64,000 nucleotides of DNA. It comes from JAHDNZ01 sp036721855. Its GTDB lineage: Bacteria; Bacillota; DTU065. The notes below the pieces were generated by a model. It saw only the letters and a list, made by a program, of their open reading frames with translations. It made no database searches and was not told where the DNA came from. Shown here one piece after another: positions 25,928 to 34,603 of the stretch (its first letter is position 1; each line of letters opens with the position of its first letter). A program made the position numbers and the translations under genes. The stretch is taken from positions 17,665 through 81,664 of the forward strand of contig DAIMKF010000006.1 of the NCBI GenBank assembly GCA_036721855.1, in the 5' to 3' direction.

Positions 25928-27115
25928 TTATTTTATCTGGTTATTTTCTTGTCTGTTTAACAACAAAAGCAATTCTTCGGTTAAATCCACAGCATTATTA
26001 GGGATCTTATCGACTAATATCCCCGGGCGACAACCTCTTTTTATGGCTAATACTTTTAGACCTTCGAGGCATTCTTGCTCAATCCTCTTTAGAAGTTTTT
26101 CCTTTTTTGTAAGCAAATTTGCCAATTGATTTTGCTGTTTTTCTTTAAATGCATTTAATAAAAGTAATCTCTGCTTCTGGGCACTACCATGTTCAATATT
26201 CTCCAATGCTCTTGCAAGCTCGCTGCGTCTTTTTTCTGCAGCTTGAACTTCTTTTGTCATTGCCTGTAAATAATAGTTTTCTTTCTCCTTATAAGTTATT
26301 TCGAGCTCTTTTTCTTTTTTAGCTAAACTATTTAGCCTGTTTACAAGCAAATCATCCAGTTCATTTTTTTGCTCTTCTTTTAGTTCAATAAGTCGCTGCT
26401 GCCATTCTTGTTGCTTTTTTTCCAGCTCTTTTTCCGGGTTAGCTTCTCCTTTAGTACCGACTTCGTTTCTGTTAACATCAGTTTGCTTATTCTTAAAGCC
26501 TATGTCGACCCTGATGGAATATCTTGCTTGTATTTCAGTAGAGTTTTGTCTTCTTTCAAGATAGGCTAACTCTTGTAAATACTGTTCTTCTTCCAAGGCA
26601 ATTCGCCTTTGATATTTTTCTAAAATCTGCTTTTGGGCTTTTTCCAGTTCATTATGTGCTTCTCTTTGGAGATTTTCCTTTTCCAAAACCATTTCTTTGC
26701 GAATTTGTATGAGCAGATCATCTTTTAATTTAGCTACCGAATTAGTTACTAATTCCAACTGCTTACCCAAAAATTTCTGGGGATTTGCCGAACTTGTTTG
26801 GCTCTCCCATTCTTGCAAGAGATCATCGTAGGCTGATTGCTCTATTGTTCTTGTAGCGATCTCTCGGGTTAGTTTTTCAACTTCAGGGTAAAGGGGATGC
26901 TTTTTAAGAGCACTGTCTCTAACTGCCACTGCTTGATAGTTTATTGTGTTTTCTTGATAAACAGTCTCTGATTTGGTTGTTTTTTGGGGCTTTAGAAGAC
27001 CTGTTTGTTGCTTAAAAAGGTTTAATGAATCTTTGTTACTTATAAATCCCACTATACAACCGCAAATAAAAAGCCCGACTACAAAGTTCCAACTCCATTT
27101 CCTTTGGCCAGTCAC
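25928..27115 (-). CDS. membrane-anchored long coiled-coil protein, Skp-like tail
   Basis: The 395-residue protein starts with a short basic end and one hydrophobic helix (about 10-27, FVVGLFICGCIVGF), then is almost entirely Lys/Glu/Gln-rich coiled coil (about 85-345), with repeats such as KEKELEITYKEKENYY and RRSELARALENIEHG. The end, IPNNAVDLTEELLLLL, resembles the VDxTDEVI tail of OmpH/Skp chaperones. I read it as a membrane-tethered, extended relative of Skp, but no domain can be named. The GTG start has GGAGG seven bases upstream. It lies between ompH and lpxD, so a role in passing barrel proteins or holding envelope layers apart is suggested by context only. Confidence 0.7.
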   Translation of the reverse strand: MTGQRKWSWNFVVGLFICGCIVGFISNKDSLNLFKQQTGLLKPQKTTKSETVYQENTINYQAVAVRDSALKKHPLYPEVEKLTREIATRTIEQSAYDDLLQEWESQTSSANPQKFLGKQLELVTNSVAKLKDDLLIQIRKEMVLEKENLQREAHNELEKAQKQILEKYQRRIALEEEQYLQELAYLERRQNSTEIQARYSIRVDIGFKNKQTDVNRNEVGTKGEANPEKELEKKQQEWQQRLIELKEEQKNELDDLLVNRLNSLAKKEKELEITYKEKENYYLQAMTKEVQAAEKRRSELARALENIEHGSAQKQRLLLLNAFKEKQQNQLANLLTKKEKLLKRIEQECLEGLKVLAIKRGCRPGILVDKIPNNAVDLTEELLLLLNRQENNQIK

Positions 27116-27145
27116 AGACAGTCCTCCTTTCTGTTTGGTTAAGAA

Positions 27146-27174
27146 AAAGAGGATGGACCGGGCCCATCCTCTTT
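27146..27174 (-). terminator. rho-independent terminator after ompH
   Basis: Stem AAAGAGGATGG/CCATCCTCTTT with a seven-base loop, followed by TTTTT on the minus strand, five bases from the ompH stop. Confidence 0.92.
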
Positions 27175-27178
27175 GGTC

Positions 27179-27652
27179 TTACTTAATCTTGGCACCAGCC
27201 TGTATTACTGCCTCGGTTATATCAAAAGCAGGATTACCATAATAAACAACGCCAGCATCAATTACCGAACTTAGCCCTTTCTCCTGGGCCACTTTGCTGA
27301 TTGTGGAAAGAAGCTGGTTTTGAGCATTTTGAAGTTTCTCATCGAGTTTCAGTTCAACAATGCGATCATTAAGATCTTGTTGATATTTCAAAAAGACTTC
27401 TTGCTTAGCATCGTCTTTCATGTTTTTTGTTTCCTTATCAAACTTATCCTGCATTTTTTGTGTTTCAACATCAATAGTTTTTTGGATATCAACAATCGGC
27501 TTAAACTCTGAAGAAAGTCTCATAATATCAACATAACCAATCGGACCATTAGCGTTTTTATCAATAGCACCACCGATAAAAACAACTGAAAGTAATGCAA
27601 CAACTGCAATAGCTGCAATGATAACTAAACGCCAATTTTTAATCTGTTTCAT
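27179..27652 (-). CDS. ompH: periplasmic chaperone OmpH/Skp
   Basis: The 157-residue protein has an N-terminal signal or anchor (about 8-27), then GPIGYVDIMRLSSEFKPIVDI, the typical amino start of mature Skp, and two long antiparallel helices (about 55-130: QKMQDKFDKETKNMKDDAKQ, KYQQDLNDRIVELKLDEKL). It ends with QEKGLSSVIDAGVVYYGNPAFDITEAVI, the conserved C-terminal beta segment. Skp trimers hold unfolded outer-membrane proteins in the periplasm. The gene is directly downstream of bamA (18 bases), the conserved bamA-skp arrangement. Confidence 0.92.
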   Translation of the reverse strand: MKQIKNWRLVIIAAIAVVALLSVVFIGGAIDKNANGPIGYVDIMRLSSEFKPIVDIQKTIDVETQKMQDKFDKETKNMKDDAKQEVFLKYQQDLNDRIVELKLDEKLQNAQNQLLSTISKVAQEKGLSSVIDAGVVYYGNPAFDITEAVIQAGAKIK

Positions 27653-27669
27653 TTCTGATCACCTTTCTT

Positions 27670-29358
27670 TTAAAATGCCTGGCCTAAACTAAAGTAAAAT
27701 TGGGACTTCCACTTTCCCTCTTCTTTGGTAAATCCGTAGTCGAGACGGATTGGGCCAATTGGTGTATTTATACGAATGCCAGGACCAAAACCTGTTTTAA
27801 AATTCGCCATATCAAAACCATTGTCCCATATTTGACCGGCATCTGCAAATAACACTAATTGAATCTGATCGGAAATAAGATAGCGATACTCAAGATTGCT
27901 TACAAGACGACGCTTACCGTCAAGTACACCAAACCTATAACCCCGAACGGTATCTGAGCCACCTAAATAATATTTCATATTCTCGGGTAATCTTTCATCG
28001 GGGGTAGTAACGACTCCACATTGAATATGTCCTGCTAAAACATGATTGCCAGCTTTATCAAGTTTAACGTATTTGGCCATATCAAAATCGTACTTTTGGT
28101 AAGAATAGTTTCCACCCAATACCCTGCCCCCAAACTCTGTGAGCAATCTAATCCTTTGACCCTTACTTGGATAGAGGTAGTGGTTGGCATTGTCATAACT
28201 AAGTATAAACCCTAAACTACGTGTTTTCCAGTCAGTTAAGGTGTTTGTTGCTGACACTTTTTCCAAATTGTTATCTAAGGTGCCATTAACTGATAAACGT
28301 AGATATTCTCCCAAAGGACGGCCAACTGATAAAGTAATTCCTTTGCGATCATCTTCTACATAGCTTCCATCGGCATTATCAATCTTTTGCTTAATATAGT
28401 TAAGATCGACACCCAAAGAAGTTAAGCTCGAGCCTAAAAAAGGCTCGTAAAAACTTAAGCCAAGCATCCGCTTTTGTTTACCCAACTCGATCTTTGAGGA
28501 TAACTTCTGACCATAACCAAAGAAATTGTCTTCTTGATATTGTAAATAACCGACAATACCATCAACAGAACTGTAGCCAAGGCCACCTAGGATCTGACCT
28601 GATTTTCTTTCTTTGACATCGATAACCATAGTCTGTTCCATAGGTTTGTCGGTAGGCTCAAAGGAAATGTTCACTGAATCAAAGTAACCGGTATTATAAA
28701 GTTTGCCATAAAGCTTTTCTAATTCGCCCTTTTTAGGAACATCACCTTTTTTAAGGGTTACATATCTTTTCACTACATTCTCTTTAGTCTTTTCCAACCC
28801 GGTAACTTTAACACCAGCGAGCTTAATTGTCACAAAGCTAATTTGAAATACATTGTTTTCATCTACAAAAGCATCGGCTGGTTCGATGTAGATGCCGTAA
28901 TCATTAGCTATACTTTCAATAAGTGCTTGTATCGTCTCTGAAGTTATTCTATTAATATTTAAAATCTCACCTACAGGTATATTTAACCTCTTGGCAATTT
29001 CGCTTGTAGGCACATCATCGACATCTAGCTTAATATTAACACCTTTAATAACCGGATTTTCTTCGAGTTTAAAATTGACTCTGATACCACCTAAATAAAA
29101 CTTAGGTTCTACTTCCACAAAACTGAAAAAACCCATCTCGGTTATGGCCTTCATATCTTCCATCAACTTATTGTCATCGAGAGGTTCTCCAATTTTTGTC
29201 GCTTTAATTACTTCTAAAATAGTAGCAGAGTCTATCTCCTGATTGCCAGAAACAGTTATCGAAGTAACAATAGCCTCCTCAGCGCTTCCAAAACAAGATA
29301 AAGAAACAAAGAGGATGATTGCAATAAATATGCTAACAGAATTTTTCCTCCGAGTCAT
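27670..29358 (-). CDS. bamA: outer-membrane assembly factor BamA (Omp85)
   Basis: The product (about 562 residues) has a signal peptide, three POTRA domains (about 25-95, 95-170 and 170-250; ITVSGNQEIDSATILEVIK, VKVTGLEKTKENVVKRYV, LYNTGYFDSVNISF) and a 16-strand Omp85 barrel. The barrel contains YLGGSDTVRGYRFGVL, the VRGY motif of loop 6, and ends FYFSLGQAF with a terminal phenylalanine. BamA folds barrel proteins, including LptD, into the outer membrane. Three POTRA domains are fewer than the five of Proteobacteria and suit diderm Firmicutes. I use ATG 29358, as the ten extra residues from ATG 29388 precede a standard signal peptide. Confidence 0.94.
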   Translation of the reverse strand: MTRRKNSVSIFIAIILFVSLSCFGSAEEAIVTSITVSGNQEIDSATILEVIKATKIGEPLDDNKLMEDMKAITEMGFFSFVEVEPKFYLGGIRVNFKLEENPVIKGVNIKLDVDDVPTSEIAKRLNIPVGEILNINRITSETIQALIESIANDYGIYIEPADAFVDENNVFQISFVTIKLAGVKVTGLEKTKENVVKRYVTLKKGDVPKKGELEKLYGKLYNTGYFDSVNISFEPTDKPMEQTMVIDVKERKSGQILGGLGYSSVDGIVGYLQYQEDNFFGYGQKLSSKIELGKQKRMLGLSFYEPFLGSSLTSLGVDLNYIKQKIDNADGSYVEDDRKGITLSVGRPLGEYLRLSVNGTLDNNLEKVSATNTLTDWKTRSLGFILSYDNANHYLYPSKGQRIRLLTEFGGRVLGGNYSYQKYDFDMAKYVKLDKAGNHVLAGHIQCGVVTTPDERLPENMKYYLGGSDTVRGYRFGVLDGKRRLVSNLEYRYLISDQIQLVLFADAGQIWDNGFDMANFKTGFGPGIRINTPIGPIRLDYGFTKEEGKWKSQFYFSLGQAF

Positions 29359-29521
29359 TAACCTGCCCCCTAACAACATAGATCTCATACAGTTCTTAGC
29401 TTTAATTCTCGACCAGAATTATTATTCCTTCCCTTTAGACTCTATCACTTTGTGGGGTTACCTCCAACTAAGTATATTTGTCTTATTTTTTTACCTAGCT
29501 GGTATTTCTTAGGAGATTAAA

Positions 29522-29554
29522 CTTTTGAGTCGAAGAAAACCTTCGACCCAAAAG
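29522..29554 (-). terminator. hairpin after tamB
   Basis: Stem CTTTTG.GTCGAAG/CTTCGAC..CAAAAG three bases beyond the tamB stop. A short T-run (TTTAAT) follows on the minus strand, so termination may be partial. The 29389-29521 remainder shows nothing recognisable. Confidence 0.65.
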
Positions 29555-29556
29555 CA

Positions 29557-32500
29557 TTAAAAATTGATACCAAACTCAATACCTATACGGAATTCACCTT
29601 TATCATCCAATGAGGCGGTAAGCTTGGTTTGGGGCTTAATCCTATACTCAAGTTTCATCATCTCTTTGGCTTTGATCTCTAAAGTTCTGGAATAGGTAAA
29701 ATAGAGGTTTTCAAAAAGATATTTCCCTGCTTTGAATTTCATGGTTCTTTCCATAATGTTTGGCTCAAGTTTAAATTCGTCGAGCTTAAATGTTTCCTTC
29801 ATAACATTTTCCACATCACCTAAAACAGTTGCTTCGATTTGGTTGGTGACAATTCTTAAGAGTTCCTCTGTTAAAGCTTGTTGAATATTACCTCCGGCAA
29901 AATTACTAAAGCGATGTAGAGTTAACTTGCGAATAATTTCGGTCTCGCTCATAGGTGGATCTGAGATGAGTGTTGTCCTGAGATCTCCTAGAGTTCCATT
30001 TACCTGAACTCTAATATCGGCACTTGGAAGTCTGGTTAAAGCCTCAGCAGATATTAGTGGTAAAACCCCTCGGTAACGCTGGAAGATCAGCTGTGCTTTG
30101 GTTATTTCAAAAACATTATCAAGATAATTAATATTACCCTCTGTAGCCTCAACTCTGCCATCTAAGCCTAGGTTATTTAAGGGTCCTGTAATTTGCACAG
30201 AACCTGTACCCTTAGCATTTAAACCTAGCCCTTTAACACGAAACTCACCTCTATGATCGACATTTAAATCGAGTGTAATCGGTAGCTTAACATAAGATTG
30301 TGCTGACTTTTCTTCAAAAGCTGCTAGATTTACATCGGTATCTTCCATTTCAATTTGGCCACTTATTAGCGGTGCCTTTAGAGTTCCGGCTATACGACCT
30401 TTGCCTGTAATAACTGTTTTTACCAGTTCTGTTTTATATGGTATTTTTGTAACGGCATAAGTTATGGAAAGATCAGGATTGAGGTGTTCTAAATAAATTA
30501 CACCTCCTATTTTAGCGCTTCCCTGACCTACTTTGGCACTGACATTGTTTATCTCAGCCTTATTACCTAAAAAGATAACCTCTCCTGTTAAATCATCAAT
30601 AGATTCCAGATAAGAAGTATAGCTCAGCGAAGCATCTGTAAGGATAATCGAGCCATTGAATTGTGGTTTCTGCCAGTCGCCCGAGACATCGACATTCACT
30701 TTTAGCTGCCCTCTATTAAAAGCAATGCCTCTAAAGAGTCCATTTAATGAACTCAAGTTGCTCTTGGGAGAGCGAACAGACAACTTTAAGGGTAGTTTTT
30801 TACCACTTGGTTTATTTAAAAATTTTTCTATGATCTCTGGTTCATCCGGCCAAGGAATCGTTCCTGTTACACTCAGTTCGTTACCTTCTAAACTGGCTCT
30901 AAATTCAGTAATTCTAATTCCCTGATTATCAATGGCAAAAGAACCCAAAAGCCCCTTAAGTTGAAGTTGTTCGTAGTTTAGATTACTGGCTTCTAATTCC
31001 AATTTACCTTTGAAATTTTCAAGACTGCCAGTAAGATTAGCCTTGAAGTTAACTATACCATCTAAATTCTGGCTAAAATTAAGTGCTGGCTTAATATTTC
31101 TAAGATCAACATTTCTTCCCTGCATAGTCCAGTTCAGATTACCATTTTTATTGTAGTTTCCGGCTAAAAGAATATTTGACCCATTGACGGCTAAATTAGC
31201 CTCACTAACCTGCAAGACACCACCTTCATATCTAATTTTAGCGGCGAAGGTTGGCTGAATATCAGCAAGCATCCATGTTGCTTTGGTTAAATCTAAATTC
31301 AGATGTGGGTCATCTATGGACCCAGATATTTGTGCGGTAAAATTAGCCCAGATATTCTCGGGGAGTTTGTAGCCGGCAAAAGATGCTATTTTTTGCACAT
31401 CTGCTCTAAGGGCAGTCAGCTCACCGTTGATTTCCTTTGTTTTGAGATCATACTTACCTTTGGTAGAGAACAACCCTTGACCCCATCTAATCTCCGAATT
31501 ACTTATTAATAAGCACTGATTAGCTAAACTAAACAACCCGGCAATACCATCGATACGCTGCCCTAAAACGATGGCATCCTCAACAACAATTTCCCCTCTG
31601 ATATTAGGATCTTTTATTGTACCTGTTATCCTGCCGCTGTAGCTAGCTAAACCATCTGCAAGATACTTTTTATAGTCATCAGGGTAAGGTAGAGTTTTTA
31701 GGGGAATTTTTTTCAGATTAAGTTGCAGATCCATTTGGCCTAAGGTATCAACACTGCCAAACACGGAAAAACTCCCACGATTAAATTCTCCTTTGCCTCG
31801 GGTTATTAATAAAAGGCCTTGATTATAGGTGAGAGAAGCAGCTATATTTTTAGTTTCCAAACCAAAGATATTAACCGGACCTTTGCTCAGATCTAATTTA
31901 ATCAAGGGATCATCTAATGTACCTTCCAAGGATAGATCAGCACAAATAGAACCTGTTGCCCAATCTAAATACCCCAGAGGTTCTAAGATTTCACCGATAT
32001 CCTGGTCACGAATAGATAGAGCTAACTTCCCGGAAATCTTATCCTTTAGCTTAATAAATCCATGTATGCCGTGAGTTGAACCACTTAGACTTGAAAGATT
32101 TAAATTGATGAGATTGATTACTTCTGCCTTAGGATCACCATTTAAATTCCCGGAAAGCCTCTTAAATTTGATGTCTTTATAAGCTGGATGTAGCCAATCT
32201 ATACTTCCACTTGCTAAAGGATTTGTAATAGAACCGTTAATCCTTAAAACTAAATCGATGCGGCCGCCTAGATCTTTTAGTTGAGGAACTAAAGCAACAA
32301 AAGCATTCGGTTCAAAAGAACTGATGTTTAAATCAAGGTTAAGTTGTTCGGTTTCATTTAGTGGCAGTATCCCTGAGAGAAAAATTTTGGCTGGATCTAT
32401 TTCAGCCTGTAGCCCCTCTAATCCGACTTTACCATCGCGAAGATAAAAACCACCTTTGAGATTAGTTGCCTTAATATTTTCATAAACCAGTTTTGGTGTC

Positions 32501-34545
32501 TCTACATTACCAATTATTTCAGCCTTAGCTAAATTCCAATCTGATACCCTGGCTAAAAGTGATAAGTTAAGTTTGCCGTTTAGTTGGCTGGGATCCAGGG
32601 GCATTTTCTCTTTTAAAGGAGGTATGGCAGTTAATACAGCCCCGGGATCTAAACCTGCAACATTAACCTCTAGGAAACTTTCACGATGAAGCTTCTCTTG
32701 AGGAAATAGAAGCTTTTGCAGATTATCCGGTAAGGTTAAAGCACCCTTGGCAGCTACATTGGCTCCCATAAACCCAGCTAAAAGATGCTCTATTTCTACT
32801 ACACCATTGGCCATTCTTCCGGATAAAACAAGGCCTTCATGATTATAACCCTCACAAGAACCGGGTGAGGCCTCAAGAGAATAAACGGCAAAAGGTTGAT
32901 CATAAAATCCACCGATATTGGTATTTAGATTGATAGTTCCGGTAGCTTTAAAGCCAGAATGCTTTTTACTAATTGTTGCCAGAGCCAGTTTATCTACCTT
33001 TAACGCTAGATTAAGGTAGGGCTTGGCCAGTACATCTTCAATATTACCAGAGATATTAAAAAAACCGGTTTCCGCTTTACCTGTAACCGAAGTTATCTCC
33101 ACATTACCATCTTTATAACTTACCAACCCACCCACATCAGTTAATGGAAAAGCCAAATCAGGATGATTGATAGTTCCGCCATTGATATTTAGATCACCAC
33201 TGATAGATAGCTGAGAAAGGTAACCGGAAACAATAATCCTACCCTTAAAAAGGCCTTGAAGAGAAATATCTTCCAGCCAGTCAAAGTTCTTGCTATATTT
33301 CTCTGGATAACTATTTGAGTGGGGAGAAACCATGTTGTTATAAACAGCATAATAACGGTCATAGAGATCTGCTTTTAAATAACCTTCAGCTAAATTTAAC
33401 TCGCCTCTTTCCAAATCAACCTCTGCAAACAACCGCGGATCAGACCAACCTCCTGCTGTATACCCTTTGGTTATAAACTTGGAATTATCTATTTGACCTG
33501 CCCCACTCCAACTCTCCAGACCTTGATCACTATATTTTACCGTGCCGGATAGATCTTGGACCGGTAAAGGTACCAAATAAGATCTAAAATCCACGCCCTT
33601 TAGATTAGCTTCCCCTTGAAACTCCAGATAGCCGTTTTTATATACCAGATTAGTTTTGGCATCGACTCGGCCGTTATAAAAATCCAAGCCTAAATTAGGT
33701 GCTATCCAGTAGTTAAATTCAGTAGGATCTAAATTATAGGTGTCAACTTTTCCTGTCCATTCAGCAGTTTTTAAATCCACAATAATTTTCCCGTCGACTT
33801 GATAAAAACCAGTCTGACTTTTATTTTTAGGTAACCACTCATAAGGCCATTTGGCAATATCCCAACCTGTAATAGGTAGCGAGGCTTCGCCTTGAAAAGA
33901 AATATCAGCTTTGTTATCGCCTATAATCACTGCTTTAGCATTAATTGTTTTGCCCAGATAGATCTGGTTTATATCCATATAAGGCATCCCTTTAAATGAT
34001 ACCCTGCCTTGTCTTACATAAAGAGGTATGCCTTCGGGTATTGATGTAGTTTGATAATTTTCATTTGAACGCATAAGATCGAAAAAATTCCACGCGTTTG
34101 AATCTTTGTAATACTCCAGGTTAACAACCGGCTGATATAGAGTAATACTTTCAAGGCCTTTTAAATAATTGCCTTGACAAAATAACAGCTTTATAAGGCT
34201 ATAGTCGATAGTTACTTTCTCAACCTTGAAAAAAGGTTGGTTGTTCTTTTTAAGTTTCTCATCTATCCCAGACTGTTTTGACGGACCTATCACTAAATCA
34301 TGTACCACTAAGCGATGTAAAAAATCCGGAGCTAGTGAACCTATTTCAACATCTCTAGATAAATTATTCTCCAAGATTTTAGTTATTTGGGTCTTTATAT
34401 TAGCAGTTATTGATTTTTGATTGAGAACCAATATTACTCCTAAATTAACCAACAATAATAAAGCTAAGATGATGCCAAGGGTGATAAACACGGCCCTGGC
34501 AACAGGATGAGTAATAACTCTGTTTGTCTTTTTTTGTACCGACAT
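29557..34545 (-). CDS. tamB: TamB family translocation/lipid-transport protein
   Basis: At 1662 residues, the protein has one N-terminal anchor helix (about 18-40), then more than 1200 residues of repetitive beta strands such as LEGTLDDPLIKLDLSKGPVNI, IRGEIVVEDAIVLGQRIDG and LSGQIEMEDTDVNLAAFEE, the pattern of a bridge-like beta-taco. The last 230 residues form the conserved TamB domain (DUF490) with DIRVQVNGTLGDLRTTLISDPPMSETEIIRKL and a terminal GIEFGINF ending in phenylalanine. TamB spans the periplasm and carries phospholipid and/or assists barrel assembly. No TamA is adjacent: bamA, the only Omp85 seen, lies directly downstream, so BamA may serve as its partner. Confidence 0.93.
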   Translation of the reverse strand: MSVQKKTNRVITHPVARAVFITLGIILALLLLVNLGVILVLNQKSITANIKTQITKILENNLSRDVEIGSLAPDFLHRLVVHDLVIGPSKQSGIDEKLKKNNQPFFKVEKVTIDYSLIKLLFCQGNYLKGLESITLYQPVVNLEYYKDSNAWNFFDLMRSNENYQTTSIPEGIPLYVRQGRVSFKGMPYMDINQIYLGKTINAKAVIIGDNKADISFQGEASLPITGWDIAKWPYEWLPKNKSQTGFYQVDGKIIVDLKTAEWTGKVDTYNLDPTEFNYWIAPNLGLDFYNGRVDAKTNLVYKNGYLEFQGEANLKGVDFRSYLVPLPVQDLSGTVKYSDQGLESWSGAGQIDNSKFITKGYTAGGWSDPRLFAEVDLERGELNLAEGYLKADLYDRYYAVYNNMVSPHSNSYPEKYSKNFDWLEDISLQGLFKGRIIVSGYLSQLSISGDLNINGGTINHPDLAFPLTDVGGLVSYKDGNVEITSVTGKAETGFFNISGNIEDVLAKPYLNLALKVDKLALATISKKHSGFKATGTINLNTNIGGFYDQPFAVYSLEASPGSCEGYNHEGLVLSGRMANGVVEIEHLLAGFMGANVAAKGALTLPDNLQKLLFPQEKLHRESFLEVNVAGLDPGAVLTAIPPLKEKMPLDPSQLNGKLNLSLLARVSDWNLAKAEIIGNVETPKLVYENIKATNLKGGFYLRDGKVGLEGLQAEIDPAKIFLSGILPLNETEQLNLDLNISSFEPNAFVALVPQLKDLGGRIDLVLRINGSITNPLASGSIDWLHPAYKDIKFKRLSGNLNGDPKAEVINLINLNLSSLSGSTHGIHGFIKLKDKISGKLALSIRDQDIGEILEPLGYLDWATGSICADLSLEGTLDDPLIKLDLSKGPVNIFGLETKNIAASLTYNQGLLLITRGKGEFNRGSFSVFGSVDTLGQMDLQLNLKKIPLKTLPYPDDYKKYLADGLASYSGRITGTIKDPNIRGEIVVEDAIVLGQRIDGIAGLFSLANQCLLISNSEIRWGQGLFSTKGKYDLKTKEINGELTALRADVQKIASFAGYKLPENIWANFTAQISGSIDDPHLNLDLTKATWMLADIQPTFAAKIRYEGGVLQVSEANLAVNGSNILLAGNYNKNGNLNWTMQGRNVDLRNIKPALNFSQNLDGIVNFKANLTGSLENFKGKLELEASNLNYEQLQLKGLLGSFAIDNQGIRITEFRASLEGNELSVTGTIPWPDEPEIIEKFLNKPSGKKLPLKLSVRSPKSNLSSLNGLFRGIAFNRGQLKVNVDVSGDWQKPQFNGSIILTDASLSYTSYLESIDDLTGEVIFLGNKAEINNVSAKVGQGSAKIGGVIYLEHLNPDLSITYAVTKIPYKTELVKTVITGKGRIAGTLKAPLISGQIEMEDTDVNLAAFEEKSAQSYVKLPITLDLNVDHRGEFRVKGLGLNAKGTGSVQITGPLNNLGLDGRVEATEGNINYLDNVFEITKAQLIFQRYRGVLPLISAEALTRLPSADIRVQVNGTLGDLRTTLISDPPMSETEIIRKLTLHRFSNFAGGNIQQALTEELLRIVTNQIEATVLGDVENVMKETFKLDEFKLEPNIMERTMKFKAGKYLFENLYFTYSRTLEIKAKEMMKLEYRIKPQTKLTASLDDKGEFRIGIEFGINF

Positions 34546-34603
34546 CCACTCCCGGCAAGGCCGGTTTTCACCTCCCTAAAAAAATTCAAAGTTTATAAAA
34601 TAC

